From Mallotus nudiflorus (Eukaryota; Streptophyta; Magnoliopsida; Malpighiales; Euphorbiaceae), in the NCBI GenBank assembly GCA_947683625.1, contig CANTUR010001077.1:1-64000 (forward strand): 64,000 nucleotides of DNA, given 5' to 3'. Below the pieces are notes generated by a model. That model was not told the origin of the DNA and did not search any database. It was given only the letters and a program-made list of their open reading frames with translations. This document shows positions 26,305 through 37,643 of this stretch, one piece after another; positions within the stretch are counted from its first letter, which is position 1, and every line of letters begins with the position of its first letter. The translations under genes and the position numbers were made by a program.

Positions 26305-26311
26305 TATATAA
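26305..26311 (+). promoter_or_regulatory. TATA box of LTR promoter (A1, 5' LTR)
   Basis: TATATAA in the context CCTATATAAGGGC lies 496 bp into the LTR. Its position suits a core promoter at the U3/R boundary, with transcription starting some 25-35 bp downstream. Confidence 0.7.
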
Positions 26312-26633
26312 GGGCTACAACTATGTAAAACGAATTTGAAGAAAAAAAAGAAGATTGAAATATTAAAAGTAAGGTTTTTCCTTAAACTTTGTTCTTTTGA
26401 AACTTTGCAAGTTTACTTGAATTGTTTCACTTCTACCTTTCATTACAATTGCTAGGTTAGATTAAACTTAGAATTGTGTGATTGTTCATCTTATAATAGC
26501 TAAGTATCTTGCTTCAATTTAATAAGCAAGGGGTTTAGCTCCATCTTCACAACCTCATCTTGACGATCTTGGGCAACGATTTCAAAGTTGGATGCGCGTT
26601 CTATCTCTTTTATAGGTAGGGTTCGTATCAGTT

Positions 26634-26646
26634 TGGTATCAGAGCC
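26634..26646 (+). other. Primer-binding site (tRNA-iMet), A1
   Basis: TGGTATCAGAGCC begins 3 bp after the LTR end. TGGTATCAGAGC is the complement of the plant initiator tRNA-Met 3' end and the usual PBS of plant LTR elements. It sits inside a potential stem of AGTTGG-type arms: AGTTTGG at 26630-26636 and CCAAACT at 26645-26651. Confidence 0.93.
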
Positions 26647-26853
26647 AAACTTCAAGGTTTGGTTACGTATCCTTTTATTTTCTTGAATTATCTATTCTTT
26701 TCTTCTTCTCAATTCTTCATAATTTGAAAAAAAAAAAAACAAAACAAAACAAAATTTTTTTTTTTTGAGTGAAACACGAGAGCATTCACATCCTTGAGTG
26801 TAAACACGTAAGGGAGTGCTTTGTGAGGATTTTTTTTTCTATATCTTTTCAAA

Positions 26854-26855
<2 letters not shown>

Positions 26856-26891
<36 letters not shown>
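26856..26891 (+). repeat. T36 homopolymer in leader of A1
   Basis: A run of 36 T ends 3 bp before the likely gag start codon. The same length is found in both internal regions of A2. Upstream, from 26729, there is also an A-rich/T-rich stretch. Confidence 0.9.
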
Positions 26892-26893
<2 letters not shown>

Positions 26894-26894
26894 C

Positions 26895-28091
26895 ATGGAT
26901 ATGCCTTATTTTCTTGGTGGGGACGATCCTTATATTTATTTGGAATGGGTGCAACAAATAGAGGAGATATTTGACTCTCTTGAATTAAGTGATTTCCAAA
27001 AGTGTAAAGCTGCTTCTTGTAAATTTTTGGGTGATGCTGCTATATGGTGGAAGGATTTGATGGCATCATGGAGCATGAATGGGCCTAGTGAGATTAAAAA
27101 TTGGGAGATAATGAAGAGATTAATGACTAGACATTTTATTCCTTCTGAAGTTAGGGATAAATTTCGTCTTAAATTACAAAGGCTTAAACAAGGTGATGAG
27201 TTATGTGTTGCTGATTATGTTAAAAAGTTTAAGTTGCTTGTAATTGCAAGTGATGTAGGTGAATTTGAAAGGCGAAAAGTTACAAAATTCATCAATGGGC
27301 TTAAGTGCGAGATTGGTAAGAGATTGAAGAAAGAAGTGCAATTAGAATCTTCTATTTCTTTGAAGGTTGTAATTGAACTTGCTTTGGAGTTTGAAAAGCA
27401 GGTGGGTTCTTATGAGGAGACAATAACAGTGTGTGATTCCAAGGAATATGAAGGTGTTAAAGTTAACGAATTGGTTGAGCAACAAGTTGAGGAGAAGAGC
27501 AGGGAGGAAGAGTGTCAAATTGAAACTACACCACCAAAGACAGTTATTGAAGACATGTGCACAAATCAACTGGTGAGAGAAAATGAGCAAGGCATAAGTG
27601 AAAAGGAGAACCTAGAGATTGGGAGCATCATGAAAGATCAAGAGTTGGTCATTCATCATGATTATACTAATAATTTTAATCTTTCTTTTTCTAGTGTTTT
27701 GAAAGTTATTTTGCAGACTTCTATGCCATATAAAGATCCATTTGATGATGTAGTTGTAGTATTTTATTCCTACAACAAAATCTATGGAGGCTGCACTAGT
27801 AGCAAAAAGAACTTGAGATATTCATGTTTCAAGTTTAGAAAGAAGCAACAAGAATTCAATCCTTACATGTTCATGAACAGAAGTTCTATATTTCAAATGT
27901 GCTATCAAGTTCAAGTTATATTGAAGCTACTTATATGGATCATTATTTCAAAGGAGAAGTTTTCAACAAAGGAGTTTGTGTTCGACCCTGGAGGATTTGC
28001 AAATTTATCAACTCTAGAAGATGGCTATGATTCGAGGGCGAATCATCTTCAAGAGAGAGGGAATAATATGAACCCTAAAAGGGATCAATAA
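26895..28091 (+). CDS. gag: Gag-like protein of family A element, with Pol-like C-terminal tail (copy 1)
   Basis: This frame encodes 398 residues from the ATG just after the T36 tract. The frame is open further upstream, but there it only encodes poly-Phe from the homopolymer, so this start is preferred. Residues about 10-170 match the plant Ty3/gypsy retrotransposon Gag domain: a DPYIYLEW segment, the WW at 51-52, an RHFIPSEVRDKF segment and the DYVKKF helix. Gag would form cytoplasmic particles that package the element RNA. A Glu/Lys-rich stretch follows at about 180-250. No CCHC zinc knuckle is visible and there is no protease. The last 30 or so residues (LSTLEDGYDSRANHLQERGN, then NMNPKRDQ) resemble the end of the family B Pol, and the frame crosses the polypurine tract into the 3' LTR. 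This suggests an in-frame internal deletion of a larger gag-pol. Residues 250-360 are unrecognised. Confidence 0.82.
   Translation: MDMPYFLGGDDPYIYLEWVQQIEEIFDSLELSDFQKCKAASCKFLGDAAIWWKDLMASWSMNGPSEIKNWEIMKRLMTRHFIPSEVRDKFRLKLQRLKQGDELCVADYVKKFKLLVIASDVGEFERRKVTKFINGLKCEIGKRLKKEVQLESSISLKVVIELALEFEKQVGSYEETITVCDSKEYEGVKVNELVEQQVEEKSREEECQIETTPPKTVIEDMCTNQLVRENEQGISEKENLEIGSIMKDQELVIHHDYTNNFNLSFSSVLKVILQTSMPYKDPFDDVVVVFYSYNKIYGGCTSSKKNLRYSCFKFRKKQQEFNPYMFMNRSSIFQMCYQVQVILKLLIWIIISKEKFSTKEFVFDPGGFANLSTLEDGYDSRANHLQERGNNMNPKRDQ
28051..28063 (+). other. Polypurine tract, A1
   Basis: AAGAGAGAGGGAA directly precedes the right LTR. It is the plus-strand primer site and is also coding here (the QERGN residues of the Gag-like frame). 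Confidence 0.9.
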
Positions 28092-28885
28092 CGCCTAAAT
28101 ATGAAGAATTCAAGCTAATTAGCTTAATTTCCTATTCTGAAATTAATTAGCTTGATTGGACGAATTTTGATTTATTTTCCTATTTTAGAGTCAATAAGGA
28201 AGATTCAAGAAGATTCTAGAAGATGTGAGAAGATTCAAGAATATTCCAAGTCAAAGTCAACAAGTCAAAGTCAAAGTCAAATAGTCAACAAGTCAAAGTC
28301 AATGGTCAATGGTCAACATATGACATGGCATGTGACATGGCATGCTTTAATGCTTAGTTGTCATGAGTTGTCATTTTCCTTAGTTGTCATGAATTGTAAT
28401 GAGTTGTCAATTTTGACTTTTCAAAGATGAGTTGTCATTAGTTGTCATTAGTTGTCCTATTTTAAAGGAAATCTCCTTAATTAAGGATTTTCCTATATAG
28501 GTATCTTTGGGAATAAGGAATAGAACCTTTTCCTTCAAGGATTAGGTTGTTTATATGCCTATATAAGGGCTACAACTATGTAAAACGAATTTGAAGAAAA
28601 AAAAGAAGATTGAAATATTAAAAGTAAGGTTTTTCCTTAAACTTTGTTCTTTTGAAACTTTGCAAGTTTACTTGAATTGTTTCACTTCTACCTTTCATTA
28701 CAATTGCTAGGTTAGATTAAACTTAGAATTGTGTGATTGTTCATCTTATAATAGCTAAGTATCTTGCTTCAATTTAATAAGCAAGGGGTTTAGCTCCATC
28801 TTCACAACCTCATCTTGACGACCTTGGGCAACGATTTCAAAGTTGGATGCGCGTTCTATCTCTTTTATAGGTAGGGTTCGTATCA
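28064..28885 (+). repeat. 3' LTR of element A1
   Basis: 822 bp, equal in length to the 5' LTR, with one difference noticed: C at 28822 where the left LTR has T, 758 bases into the LTR. The W-box array is at 28249-28316 and TATATAA at 28560-28566. Confidence 0.94.
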
Positions 28886-28890
28886 TGTGT
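28886..28890. other. Target site duplication TGTGT, right of element A1
   Basis: Second copy of the 5-bp duplication; the satellite continues with CCACGAGTTTAG in the same phase as on the left. Confidence 0.93.
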
Positions 28891-31800
28891 CCACGAGTTT
28901 AGAATTCTAGAATAATTACTTATTATTATAAATATTGAATTGGAACATTGGATAACATGTTCAAAACCATTTGTGAACAACTTTGCACGAGTTCACGTTT
29001 TGCGTTCAAACATGTGCAAACGTGCACAAATTGTGAATTCAATTGTGTCTACTGTGTTCATGAGTCCATAATTCTAGAATAAGTACCTAGCGTTGTAAAT
29101 ATTCAATTGGAACATCGGAAAACATGTTCAAAACCATTTGTGCACAAAATTGCACGACTTCACGTTTTGCGTACAAATATGTGCAAATGTGCACAAATTG
29201 AGCATTCGATTATGCCAATTGTATTCATGAGTTTATAATTCTAGAATAATTAGTTAGTATTGTAAATACGCAATTGGAAGATTGGATAACATGTTCAAAA
29301 GAAGGATTTGTGCACAAATTTGCATGTGTTCACGTTTTGCGTACAAACATGTGCAAATGTGCACAAATTGTGCATTGAATTATGTCAATCGTAATCATGA
29401 GTTTAGAATTCTAGAATTAGTAGTTATTACTGTAAATGTGAAATTGGAACATTGGATAACTTGTTCAAAAGTATTCGTGCACAAATTTGTACGAGTTCAC
29501 GTTTTGCACACAAACGTGTGCAAATGTGGAAAAAATTGTGCATTCAATTATCTCAGTTGTATTCATGAGTTTAGAATTAAAGAATGAGCATTTAGGGTTG
29601 TTAATATGCAATTGGAACATTGGATAACTTGTTTAAAACCATTTGTGCACAAATTTGCACGAGTTCACGTTTTGTGTACAAAACATGTGTGCACAAACTG
29701 TGCATTCAATTATGTCAAATGTATTCATCAGTTTAGAATTATAGAATAAGCAATTAGTATCGTAAATATGCAATTGGAACATTGGATAACATGTTCAAAA
29801 CCATTTGTGCGCAAATTGGCACGACTTCACGTTTTGCGTTCAAACATGTGCCAATGTGCACAAATTGTGCATTCAATTATGTCAACTGTATTCGTGAGTT
29901 TATAATTCTAGAATAAGTGGTTAGTATTGTAAGTACGCATTCGGAATAACATGTTCAAAAGGATTTGTGCACGAATTTGCATGCGTTCACGTTTTGCGTA
30001 CAAACATGTGCAGAAACTGTGCATTCGATTATGTCAACTGTATTCATGAGTTCAGAATTCTAGAATAAGTAGTTGTTATTGTAAATATGCAAATGGAACA
30101 TTGGATAACATGTTCAAAACTATTTGTGTACAAATTTGCACGAGTTCACGTTTTGCACACAATCATGTGCAAATGTGGACAAATTGTGAATTCGATTATG
30201 TCAATTATATTCATGAGCTTAGAATTAAAGAATAAGTAGTCAGTATTTTTAATATGCAATTGGAACATTGGATAACATGTTCAAAACTATACGTACAAAA
30301 ATTTACACGAGTCCACGTTTTGTGTAGAAACATGTGCAAATGTGCACAAATTGTGCACTCAATTATGTCAAGTGCATTCATCAGTTTAGAATTCTAGAAT
30401 AAGTACTTAGTATCGTAAATATGCAATTGGAACATTAGATAACATGTTCAAAAACATTTGTGCACAAATTTGCACGAGTTCACGTTTTGCATTCAAACAT
30501 GTGCAAATGTGCCTAAATTGTGCATTCAATTATGTCAACTGTATTCATGGGTTTATAACTCTAGGATAAGTATGGTGAATATGCAATTAGAACATTGGAT
30601 AACATGTTCAAAACCATTGGTGCACAAATTTACACGAGTTCACGTTTTGCGCACAAACATGTGCAAATGTGCACAAATTGTGCATTCAATTATTATGTCA
30701 ATTGTGTCCACGAGTTTAGAATTCTAGAATAATTACTTATTATTATAAATATTGAATTGGAACATTGGATAACATGTTCAAAACCATTTGTGAACAACTT
30801 TGCACGAGTTCACGTTTTGCGTTCAAACATGTGCAAACGTGCACAAATTGTGAATTCAATTGTGTCTACTGTGTTCATGAGTCCATAATTCTAGAATAAG
30901 TACCTAGCGTTGTAAATATTCAATTGGAACATCGGAAAACATGTTCAAAACTATTTGTGCACAAAATTGCACGACTTCACGTTTTGCGTACAAATATGTG
31001 CAAATGTGCACAAATTGAGCATTCGATTATGCCAATTGTATTCATGAGTTTATAATTCTAGAATAATTAGTTAGTATTGTAAATACGCAATTGGAAGATT
31101 GGATAACATGTTCAAAAGAAGGATTTGTGCACAAATTTGCATGTGTTCACGTTTTGCGTACAAACATGTGCAAATGTGCACAAATTGTGCATTGAATTAT
31201 GTCAATCGTAATCATGAGTTTAGAATTCTAGAATTAGTAGTTATTACTGTAAATGTGAAATTGGAACATTGGATAACTTGTTCAAAAGTATTCGTGCACA
31301 AATTTGTACGAGTTCACGTTTTGCACACAAACGTGTGCAAATGTGGAAAAAATTGTGCATTCAATTATCTCAGTTGTATTCATGAGTTTAGAATTAAAGA
31401 ATGAGCATTTAGGGTTGTTAATATGCAATTGGAACATTGGATAACTTGTTTAAAACCATTTGTGCACAAATTTGCACGAGTTCACGTTTTGTGTACAAAA
31501 CATGTGTGCACAAACTGTGCATTCAATTATGTCAAATGTATTCATCAGTTTAGAATTATAGAATAAGCAATTAGTATCGTAAATATGCAATTGGAACATT
31601 GGATAACATGTTCAAAACCATTTGTGCGCAAATTGGCACGACTTCACGTTTTGCGTTCAAACATGTGCCAATGTGCACAAATTGTGCATTCAATTATGTC
31701 AACTGTATTCGTGAGTTTATAATTCTAGAATAAGTGGTTAGTATTGTAAGTACGCATTCGGAATAACATGTTCAAAAGGATTTGTGCACGAATTTGCATG

Positions 31801-34336
31801 CGTTCACGTTTTGCGTACAAACATGTGCAGAAACTGTGCATTCGATTATGTCAACTGTATTCATGAGTTCAGAATTCTAGAATAAGTAGTTGTTATTGTA
31901 AATATGCAAATGGAACATTGGATAACATGTTCAAAACTATTTGTGTACAAATTTGCACGAGTTCACGTTTTGCACACAATCATGTGCAAATGTGGACAAA
32001 TTGTGAATTCGATTATGTCAATTATATTCATGAGCTTAGAATTAAAGAATAAGTAGTCAGTATTTTTAATATGCAATTGGAACATTGGATAACATGTTCA
32101 AAACTATACGTACAAAAATTTACACGAGTCCACGTTTTGTGTAGAAACATGTGCAAATGTGCACAAATTGTGCACTCAATTATGTCAAGTGCATTCATCA
32201 GTTTAGAATTCTAGAATAAGTACTTAGTATCGTAAATATGCAATTGGAACATTAGATAACATGTTCAAAAACATTTGTGCACAAATTTGCACGAGTTCAC
32301 GTTTTGCATTCAAACATGTGCAAATGTGCCTAAATTGTGCATTCAATTATGTCAACTGTATTCATGGGTTTATAACTCTAGGATAAGTATGGTGAATATG
32401 CAATTAGAACATTGGATAACATGTTCAAAACCATTGGTGCACAAATTTACACGAGTTCACGTTTTGCGCACAAACATGTGCAAATGTGCACAAATTGTGC
32501 ATTCAATTATTATGTCAATTGTGTCCACGAGTTTAGAATTCTAGAATAATTACTTATTATTATAAATATTGAATTGGAACATTGGATAACATGTTCAAAA
32601 CCATTTGTGAACAACTTTGCACGAGTTCACGTTTTGCGTTCAAACATGTGCAAACGTGCACAAATTGTGAATTCAATTGTGTCTACTGTGTTCATGAGTC
32701 CATAATTCTAGAATAAGTACCTAGCGTTGTAAATATTCAATTGGAACATCGGAAAACATGTTCAAAACCATTTGTGCACAAAATTGCACGACTTCACGTT
32801 TTGCGTACAAATATGTGCAAATGTGCACAAATTGAGCATTCGATTATGCCAATTGTATTCATGAGTTTATAATTCTAGAATAATTAGTTAGTATTGTAAA
32901 TACGCAATTGGAAGATTGGATAACATGTTCAAAAGAAGGATTTGTGCACAAATTTGCATGTGTTCACGTTTTGCGTACAAACATGTGCAAATGTGCACAA
33001 ATTGTGCATTGAATTATGTCAATCGTAATCATGAGTTTAGAATTCTAGAATTAGTAGTTATTACTGTAAATGTGAAATTGGAACATTGGATAACTTGTTC
33101 AAAAGTATTCGTGCACAAATTTGTACGAGTTCACGTTTTGCACACAAACGTGTGCAAATGTGGAAAAAATTGTGCATTCAATTATCTCAGTTGTATTCAT
33201 GAGTTTAGAATTAAAGAATGAGCATTTAGGGTTGTTAATATGCAATTGGAACATTGGATAACTTGTTTAAAACCATTTGTGCACAAATTTGCACGAGTTC
33301 ACGTTTTGTGTACAAAACATGTGTGCACAAACTGTGCATTCAATTATGTCAAATGTATTCATCAGTTTAGAATTATAGAATAAGCAATTAGTATCGTAAA
33401 TATGCAATTGGAACATTGGATAACATGTTCAAAACCATTTGTGCGCAAATTGGCACGACTTCACGTTTTGCGTTCAAACATGTGCCAATGTGCACAAATT
33501 GTGCATTCAATTATGTCAACTGTATTCGTGAGTTTATAATTCTAGAATAAGTGGTTAGTATTGTAAGTACGCATTCGGAATAACATGTTCAAAAGGATTT
33601 GTGCACGAATTTGCATGCGTTCACGTTTTGCGTACAAACATGTGCAGAAACTGTGCATTCGATTATGTCAACTGTATTCATGAGTTCAGAATTCTAGAAT
33701 AAGTAGTTGTTATTGTAAATATGCAAATGGAACATTGGATAACATGTTCAAAACTATTTGTGTACAAATTTGCACGAGTTCACGTTTTGCACACAATCAT
33801 GTGCAAATGTGGACAAATTGTGAATTCGATTATGTCAATTATATTCATGAGCTTAGAATTAAAGAATAAGTAGTCAGTATTTTTAATATGCAATTGGAAC
33901 ATTGGATAACATGTTCAAAACTATACGTACAAAAATTTACACGAGTCCACGTTTTGTGTAGAAACATGTGCAAATGTGCACAAATTGTGCACTCAATTAT
34001 GTCAAGTGCATTCATCAGTTTAGAATTCTAGAATAAGTACTTAGTATCGTAAATATGCAATTGGAACATTAGATAACATGTTCAAAAACATTTGTGCACA
34101 AATTTGCACGAGTTCACGTTTTGCATTCAAACATGTGCAAATGTGCCTAAATTGTGCATTCAATTATGTCAACTGTATTCATGGGTTTATAACTCTAGGA
34201 TAAGTATGGTGAATATGCAATTAGAACATTGGATAACATGTTCAAAACCATTGGTGCACAAATTTACACGAGTTCACGTTTTGCGCACAAACATGTGCAA
34301 ATGTGCACAAATTGTGCATTCAATTATTATGTCAAT

Positions 34337-34341
34337 TGTGT
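34337..34341. other. Target site duplication TGTGT, left of element A2
   Basis: Same 5 bp at the same HOR position (282 bp after the start of m1) as for element A1. Confidence 0.92.
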
Positions 34342-34526
34342 TAATATGAACCCTAAAAGGGATCAATAACGCCTAAATATGAAGAATTCAAGCTAATTAG
34401 CTTAATTTCCTATTCTGAAATTAATTAGCTTGATTGGACGAATTTTGATTTATTTTCCTATTTTAGAGTCAATAAGGAAGATTCAAGAAGATTCTAGAAG
34501 ATGTGAGAAGATTCAAGAATATTCCA

Positions 34527-34594
34527 AGTCAAAGTCAACAAGTCAAAGTCAAAGTCAAATAGTCAACAAGTCAAAGTCAATGGTCAATGGTCAA
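34527..34594 (+). promoter_or_regulatory. W-box-like motif array (A2 left LTR)
   Basis: Same ten AGTCAA/GGTCAA motifs as in A1. Confidence 0.6.
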
Positions 34595-34837
34595 CATATG
34601 ACATGGCATGTGACATGGCATGCTTTAATGCTTAGTTGTCATGAGTTGTCATTTTCCTTAGTTGTCATGAATTGTAATGAGTTGTCAATTTTGACTTTTC
34701 AAAGATGAGTTGTCATTAGTTGTCATTAGTTGTCCTATTTTAAAGGAAATCTCCTTAATTAAGGATTTTCCTATATAGGTATCTTTGGGAATAAGGAATA
34801 GAACCTTTTCCTTCAAGGATTAGGTTGTTTATATGCC

Positions 34838-34844
34838 TATATAA
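34838..34844 (+). promoter_or_regulatory. TATA box (A2 left LTR)
   Basis: TATATAA in the same context as in A1. Confidence 0.68.
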
Positions 34845-35166
34845 GGGCTACAACTATGTAAAACGAATTTGAAGAAAAAAAAGAAGATTGAAATATTAAA
34901 AGTAAGGTTTTTCCTTAAACTTTGTTCTTTTGAAACTTTGCAAGTTTACTTGAATTGTTTCACTTCTACCTTTCATTACAATTGCTAGGTTAGATTAAAC
35001 TTAGAATTGTGTGATTGTTCATCTTATAATAGCTAAGTATCTTGCTTCAATTTAATAAGCAAGGGGTTTAGCTCCATCTTCACAACCTCATCTTGACGAT
35101 CTTGGGCAACGATTTCAAAGTTGGATGCGCGTTCTATCTCTTTTATAGGTAGGGTTCGTATCAGTT

Positions 35167-35179
35167 TGGTATCAGAGCC
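35167..35179 (+). other. Primer-binding site (tRNA-iMet), A2 first internal region
   Basis: TGGTATCAGAGCC, 3 bp after the left LTR. Confidence 0.92.
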
Positions 35180-35386
35180 AAACTTCAAGGTTTGGTTACG
35201 TATCCTTTTATTTTCTTGAATTATCTATTCTTTTCTTCTTCTCAATTCTTCATAATTTGAAAAAAAAAAAAACAAAACAAAACAAAATTTTTTTTTTTTG
35301 AGTGAAACACGAGAGCATTCACATCCTTGAGTGTAAACACGTAAGGGAGTGCTTTGTGAGGATTTTTTTTTCTATATCTTTTCAAA

Positions 35387-35388
<2 letters not shown>

Positions 35389-35424
<36 letters not shown>
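35389..35424 (+). repeat. T36 homopolymer, A2 first internal region
   Basis: 36 T, the same length as in A1. Confidence 0.9.
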
Positions 35425-35426
<2 letters not shown>

Positions 35427-35427
35427 C

Positions 35428-36624
35428 ATGGATATGCCTTATTTTCTTGGTGGGGACGATCCTTATATTTATTTGGAATGGGTGCAACAAATAGAGGAGA
35501 TATTTGACTCTCTTGAATTAAGTGATTTCCAAAAGTGTAAAGCTGCTTCTTGTAAATTTTTGGGTGATGCTGCTATATGGTGGAAGGATTTGATGGCATC
35601 ATGGAGCATGAATGGGCCTAGTGAGATTAAAAATTGGGAGATAATGAAGAGATTAATGACTAGACATTTTATTCCTTCTGAAGTTAGGGATAAATTTCGT
35701 CTTAAATTACAAAGGCTTAAACAAGGTGATGAGTTATGTGTTGCTGATTATGTTAAAAAGTTTAAGTTGCTTGTAATTGCAAGTGATGTAGGTGAATTTG
35801 AAAGGCGAAAAGTTACAAAATTCATCAATGGGCTTAAGTGCGAGATTGGTAAGAGATTGAAGAAAGAAGTGCAATTAGAATCTTCTATTTCTTTGAAGGT
35901 TGTAATTGAACTTGCTTTGGAGTTTGAAAAGCAGGTGGGTTCTTATGAGGAGACAATAACAGTGTGTGATTCCAAGGAATATGAAGGTGTTAAAGTTAAC
36001 GAATTGGTTGAGCAACAAGTTGAGGAGAAGAGCAGGGAGGAAGAGTGTCAAATTGAAACTACACCACCAAAGACAGTTATTGAAGACATGTGCACAAATC
36101 AACTGGTGAGAGAAAATGAGCAAGGCATAAGTGAAAAGGAGAACCTAGAGATTGGGAGCATCATGAAAGATCAAGAGTTGGTCATTCATCATGATTATAC
36201 TAATAATTTTAATCTTTCTTTTTCTAGTGTTTTGAAAGTTATTTTGCAGACTTCTATGCCATATAAAGATCCATTTGATGATGTAGTTGTAGTATTTTAT
36301 TCCTACAACAAAATCTATGGAGGCTGCACTAGTAGCAAAAAGAACTTGAGATATTCATGTTTCAAGTTTAGAAAGAAGCAACAAGAATTCAATCCTTACA
36401 TGTTCATGAACAGAAGTTCTATATTTCAAATGTGCTATCAAGTTCAAGTTATATTGAAGCTACTTATATGGATCATTATTTCAAAGGAGAAGTTTTCAAC
36501 AAAGGAGTTTGTGTTCGACCCTGGAGGATTTGCAAATTTATCAACTCTAGAAGATGGCTATGATTCGAGGGCGAATCATCTTCAAGAGAGAGGGAATAAT
36601 ATGAACCCTAAAAGGGATCAATAA
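35428..36624 (+). CDS. gag: Gag-like protein of family A element (copy 2)
   Basis: This 398-residue product has the same translation as the A1 copy: Gag domain at about residues 10-170 with WW at 51-52, an acidic/basic middle, no zinc knuckle, and a Pol-like tail encoded across the polypurine tract (36584-36596) into the middle LTR. The start was chosen at the ATG immediately after the T36 run. It lies in the first half of a tandem element, so a transcript from the left LTR could end in either the middle or the right LTR. The frame is intact. Expression is unknown, and heterochromatin silencing is likely. Confidence 0.82.
   Translation: MDMPYFLGGDDPYIYLEWVQQIEEIFDSLELSDFQKCKAASCKFLGDAAIWWKDLMASWSMNGPSEIKNWEIMKRLMTRHFIPSEVRDKFRLKLQRLKQGDELCVADYVKKFKLLVIASDVGEFERRKVTKFINGLKCEIGKRLKKEVQLESSISLKVVIELALEFEKQVGSYEETITVCDSKEYEGVKVNELVEQQVEEKSREEECQIETTPPKTVIEDMCTNQLVRENEQGISEKENLEIGSIMKDQELVIHHDYTNNFNLSFSSVLKVILQTSMPYKDPFDDVVVVFYSYNKIYGGCTSSKKNLRYSCFKFRKKQQEFNPYMFMNRSSIFQMCYQVQVILKLLIWIIISKEKFSTKEFVFDPGGFANLSTLEDGYDSRANHLQERGNNMNPKRDQ
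36584..36596 (+). other. Polypurine tract, A2 first internal region
   Basis: AAGAGAGAGGGAA abutting the middle LTR. Confidence 0.9.
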
Positions 36625-36781
36625 CGCCTAAATATGAAGAATTCAAGCTAATTAGCTTAATTTCCTATTCTGAAATTAATTAGCTTGATTGGACGAATTT
36701 TGATTTATTTTCCTATTTTAGAGTCAATAAGGAAGATTCAAGAAGATTCTAGAAGATGTGAGAAGATTCAAGAATATTCCA

Positions 36782-36849
36782 AGTCAAAGTCAACAAGTCA
36801 AAGTCAAAGTCAAATAGTCAACAAGTCAAAGTCAATGGTCAATGGTCAA
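36782..36849 (+). promoter_or_regulatory. W-box-like motif array (A2 middle LTR)
   Basis: Same array as in the other family A LTRs. Confidence 0.6.
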
Positions 36850-37092
36850 CATATGACATGGCATGTGACATGGCATGCTTTAATGCTTAGTTGTCATGAG
36901 TTGTCATTTTCCTTAGTTGTCATGAATTGTAATGAGTTGTCAATTTTGACTTTTCAAAGATGAGTTGTCATTAGTTGTCATTAGTTGTCCTATTTTAAAG
37001 GAAATCTCCTTAATTAAGGATTTTCCTATATAGGTATCTTTGGGAATAAGGAATAGAACCTTTTCCTTCAAGGATTAGGTTGTTTATATGCC

Positions 37093-37099
37093 TATATAA
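37093..37099 (+). promoter_or_regulatory. TATA box (A2 middle LTR)
   Basis: TATATAA. It would drive a standard-length transcript of the second internal region. Confidence 0.68.
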
Positions 37100-37421
37100 G
37101 GGCTACAACTATGTAAAACGAATTTGAAGAAAAAAAAGAAGATTGAAATATTAAAAGTAAGGTTTTTCCTTAAACTTTGTTCTTTTGAAACTTTGCAAGT
37201 TTACTTGAATTGTTTCACTTCTACCTTTCATTACAATTGCTAGGTTAGATTAAACTTAGAATTGTGTGATTGTTCATCTTATAATAGCTAAGTATCTTGC
37301 TTCAATTTAATAAGCAAGGGGTTTAGCTCCATCTTCACAACCTCATCTTGACGATCTTGGGCAACGATTTCAAAGTTGGATGCGCGTTCTATCTCTTTTA
37401 TAGGTAGGGTTCGTATCAGTT

Positions 37422-37434
37422 TGGTATCAGAGCC
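37422..37434 (+). other. Primer-binding site (tRNA-iMet), A2 second internal region
   Basis: TGGTATCAGAGCC, 3 bp after the middle LTR. Confidence 0.92.
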
Positions 37435-37641
37435 AAACTTCAAGGTTTGGTTACGTATCCTTTTATTTTCTTGAATTATCTATTCTTTTCTTCTTCTCAA
37501 TTCTTCATAATTTGAAAAAAAAAAAAACAAAACAAAACAAAATTTTTTTTTTTTGAGTGAAACACGAGAGCATTCACATCCTTGAGTGTAAACACGTAAG
37601 GGAGTGCTTTGTGAGGATTTTTTTTTCTATATCTTTTCAAA

Positions 37642-37643
<2 letters not shown>

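Larger units (their letters stand above)
25809..26630 (+). repeat. 5' LTR of element A1
   Basis: This 822-bp LTR begins TAATATGAACCCTA and ends TAGGGTTCGTATCA. The reverse complement of the end is TGATACGAACCCTA, so the termini form a 14-bp inverted repeat with two mismatches, both of the C-to-T/G-to-A type. The first dinucleotide is therefore TA and not the usual TG. It contains a W-box-like array, an AGTTGTC array and a TATA box. Confidence 0.94.
25809..28885 (+). mobile_element. Family A non-autonomous LTR retrotransposon, complete (copy A1)
   Basis: This 3077-bp element has two 822-bp LTRs that differ at one base noticed (T at 26567, C at 28822). It has a tRNA-iMet primer-binding site 3 bp after the left LTR, one open reading frame with a Gag domain, and a polypurine tract abutting the right LTR, flanked by a 5-bp duplication. 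No protease, reverse transcriptase, RNase H or integrase motif is present, so it is structurally a gag-only element that must depend on enzymes from elsewhere. The Gag type and PBS suggest Ty3/gypsy; a specific lineage is only inferred. The near-identical LTRs indicate a young insertion, unless gene conversion has homogenised them. Confidence 0.94.
28886..34341. repeat. Satellite array block B (three HOR lengths)
   Basis: The block is 5456 bp, exactly 3 x 1817 plus the 5-bp duplication. It starts and ends at the same base of monomer m2. Units begin at 30425, 32242 and 34059. One private base was noticed: AAAACTATTTG in place of AAAACCATTTG near 30952. Nothing but satellite is present. Confidence 0.96.
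34342..35163 (+). repeat. Left LTR of A2
   Basis: 822 bp with the same termini as in A1, and the 5'-type base T at position 758. W-box-like array at 34527-34594; TATATAA at 34838-34844. Confidence 0.94.
36597..37418 (+). repeat. Middle (shared) LTR of A2
   Basis: 822 bp. It serves as 3' LTR of the first internal region and 5' LTR of the second, with no target duplication at its sides. It carries T at base 758 (the 5'-LTR state), which places the recombination point before that base. W-box-like array at 36782-36849; TATATAA at 37093-37099. Confidence 0.93.

Noticed and set aside
26709..26957. Minus-strand 82-codon frame with a poly-Lys run
   Set aside because: It is the antisense of the T36 tract and gag start. 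No independent support.
26895..28091. Family A as an autonomous retrotransposon
   Set aside because: There is only 1433 bp between LTRs, and no YxDD, RNase H, DDE or protease DTG-type motif in any frame.
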